This document shows positions 9,328 to 9,773 of a DNA stretch of 9,773 bases, piece by piece. Source of the stretch: an uncultured Solobacterium sp. (GTDB lineage: Bacteria; Bacillota_I; Bacilli_A; Erysipelotrichales; Erysipelotrichaceae); NCBI GenBank assembly GCA_900547815.1, contig URHY01000072.1, forward strand, positions 1 to 9,773, read 5' to 3'. The stretch's first letter is position 1, and every line of letters starts with the position of its first letter. Under the pieces are notes generated by a model, which was given only the letters and a program-made list of their open reading frames with translations, did no database searches and had not been told where the DNA came from. The position numbers and the translations under genes were made by a program.

Positions 9328-9757
9328 TTATAGCGTTGATATCGCATAAAGTGGAATATTAACCATCCATCCTTGATCCACATATTTTAATGTGGAAAAA
9401 CGAACTGCTTTTTTCGGATGATACTTTTCACAATATGCCTTAAGGCTTTGTGAGTAAACATTACTCTTTGCTTTCACTTCAATTGGAACAATCCTATCTT
9501 CCATTTGAATCATGAAATCCTGCTCAAAAGTTGATTTATCTGTACCATAATAATATGGGGTATATTGAGTATCGCAAATCAGTTGATATATATGCAACTT
9601 TCGCATATTCATTTTTGCCAAATTCTTTCATAATCCAAATTTTTCCTACTTGTCTTGCACCCACTAAAATCATGGGCCTACGATCTTCTTTTTTTTACTC
9701 TTTTAGTTTCTTTATTGCTGTTGATTGTCTAATTAATTGAGTATGAAAATGAATAAT
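9328..9757 (-). pseudogene. Decayed AAA-family ATPase with DUF4143 C-terminal domain
   Basis: Two pieces of one gene in different frames can be read on the minus strand. The N-terminal piece (about 9757-9594) reads LIRQSTAIKKLKE, a stop TAA at 9697-9695, then KKEDRRPMILVGARQVGKI and WIMKEFGKNEYAKVAYI. This is the start of COG1373-type ATPases, but the Walker A Thr after GK is Ile. The C-terminal piece (about 9592-9328) reads YQLICDTQYTPYYYGTDKS, DFMIQ, IVPIEVKAKS and NIPLYAISTL, which is the end of the DUF4143 region with its natural stop. The middle of the protein, probably 200 or more residues, is missing. The junction falls at ATATATAT (9586-9593), where the frame also shifts. Full-length relatives are about 400 residues and of uncertain, possibly toxin-antitoxin or mobile, role. 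The gene is clearly non-functional. Confidence 0.85.
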
Positions 9758-9773
9758 CTAATCAAATTAAATG

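Noticed and set aside
9531..9740. Plus-strand open frame of 69 codons at the right edge
   Set aside because: It runs antisense to the recognisable AAA/DUF4143 remnant and has no ribosome site or known motif.

Overview
The window is AT-rich DNA with strong AGGAGG-type ribosome binding sites, short intergenic gaps and overlapping stop/start codons. The gene families point to a low-GC Gram-positive bacterium, plausibly Erysipelotrichia or a related Bacilli/Clostridia lineage. That placement is inferred from protein style only and was not searched.

Bases 1-140 are a short AT-rich leader with inverted repeats and a weak promoter candidate. Bases 141-5992 (+) hold a compact F1Fo ATP synthase operon in the order a (atpB), c (atpE), b (atpF), alpha, gamma (atpG), beta (atpD), epsilon (atpC). 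It closes with a strong bidirectional hairpin terminator at 6001-6041. There is no separate delta gene (atpH). Instead, the alpha gene starts directly after the atpF stop codon and encodes 580 residues. Its first ~73 residues match the C-terminal, b-binding domain of subunit delta, and an ordinary ~489-residue alpha subunit follows. The delta N-terminal domain, which normally docks on the alpha N-termini, has no coding space here. This delta-CTD/alpha fusion is the most important observation in the window.

Two further features may relate to the fusion. First, an internal ATG preceded by AAAAAGGA lies exactly where an ordinary alpha subunit would begin, so a free alpha might be made alongside the fusion. 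Second, gamma carries an 18-residue basic C-terminal tail that, by homology, would emerge at the top of F1, where the delta N-terminal domain normally sits. The other catalytic and ion-binding residues of the synthase look intact. The c subunit looks proton-type. Epsilon retains the full set of ATP-sensing residues known from thermophilic Bacillus.

Bases 5993-6259 are a convergent intergenic region containing the shared terminator, an imperfect 16-bp direct repeat and small AT-rich hairpins. Bases 6260-9234 (-) are a two-gene ABC transporter operon: a LolD/MacB-type ATPase followed, with a 1-base stop/start overlap, by a two-module FtsX-type permease. Upstream is a regular array of four half-sites, GTTAG/CTAAC/GTTAG/CTAAC, spaced exactly 11 bp apart. 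It looks like the operator of a dimeric repressor that is not encoded in the window. Bases 9328 to about 9757 (-) are the decayed remains of an AAA/DUF4143-family ATPase gene, with an in-frame stop, a damaged P-loop and a large internal deletion.
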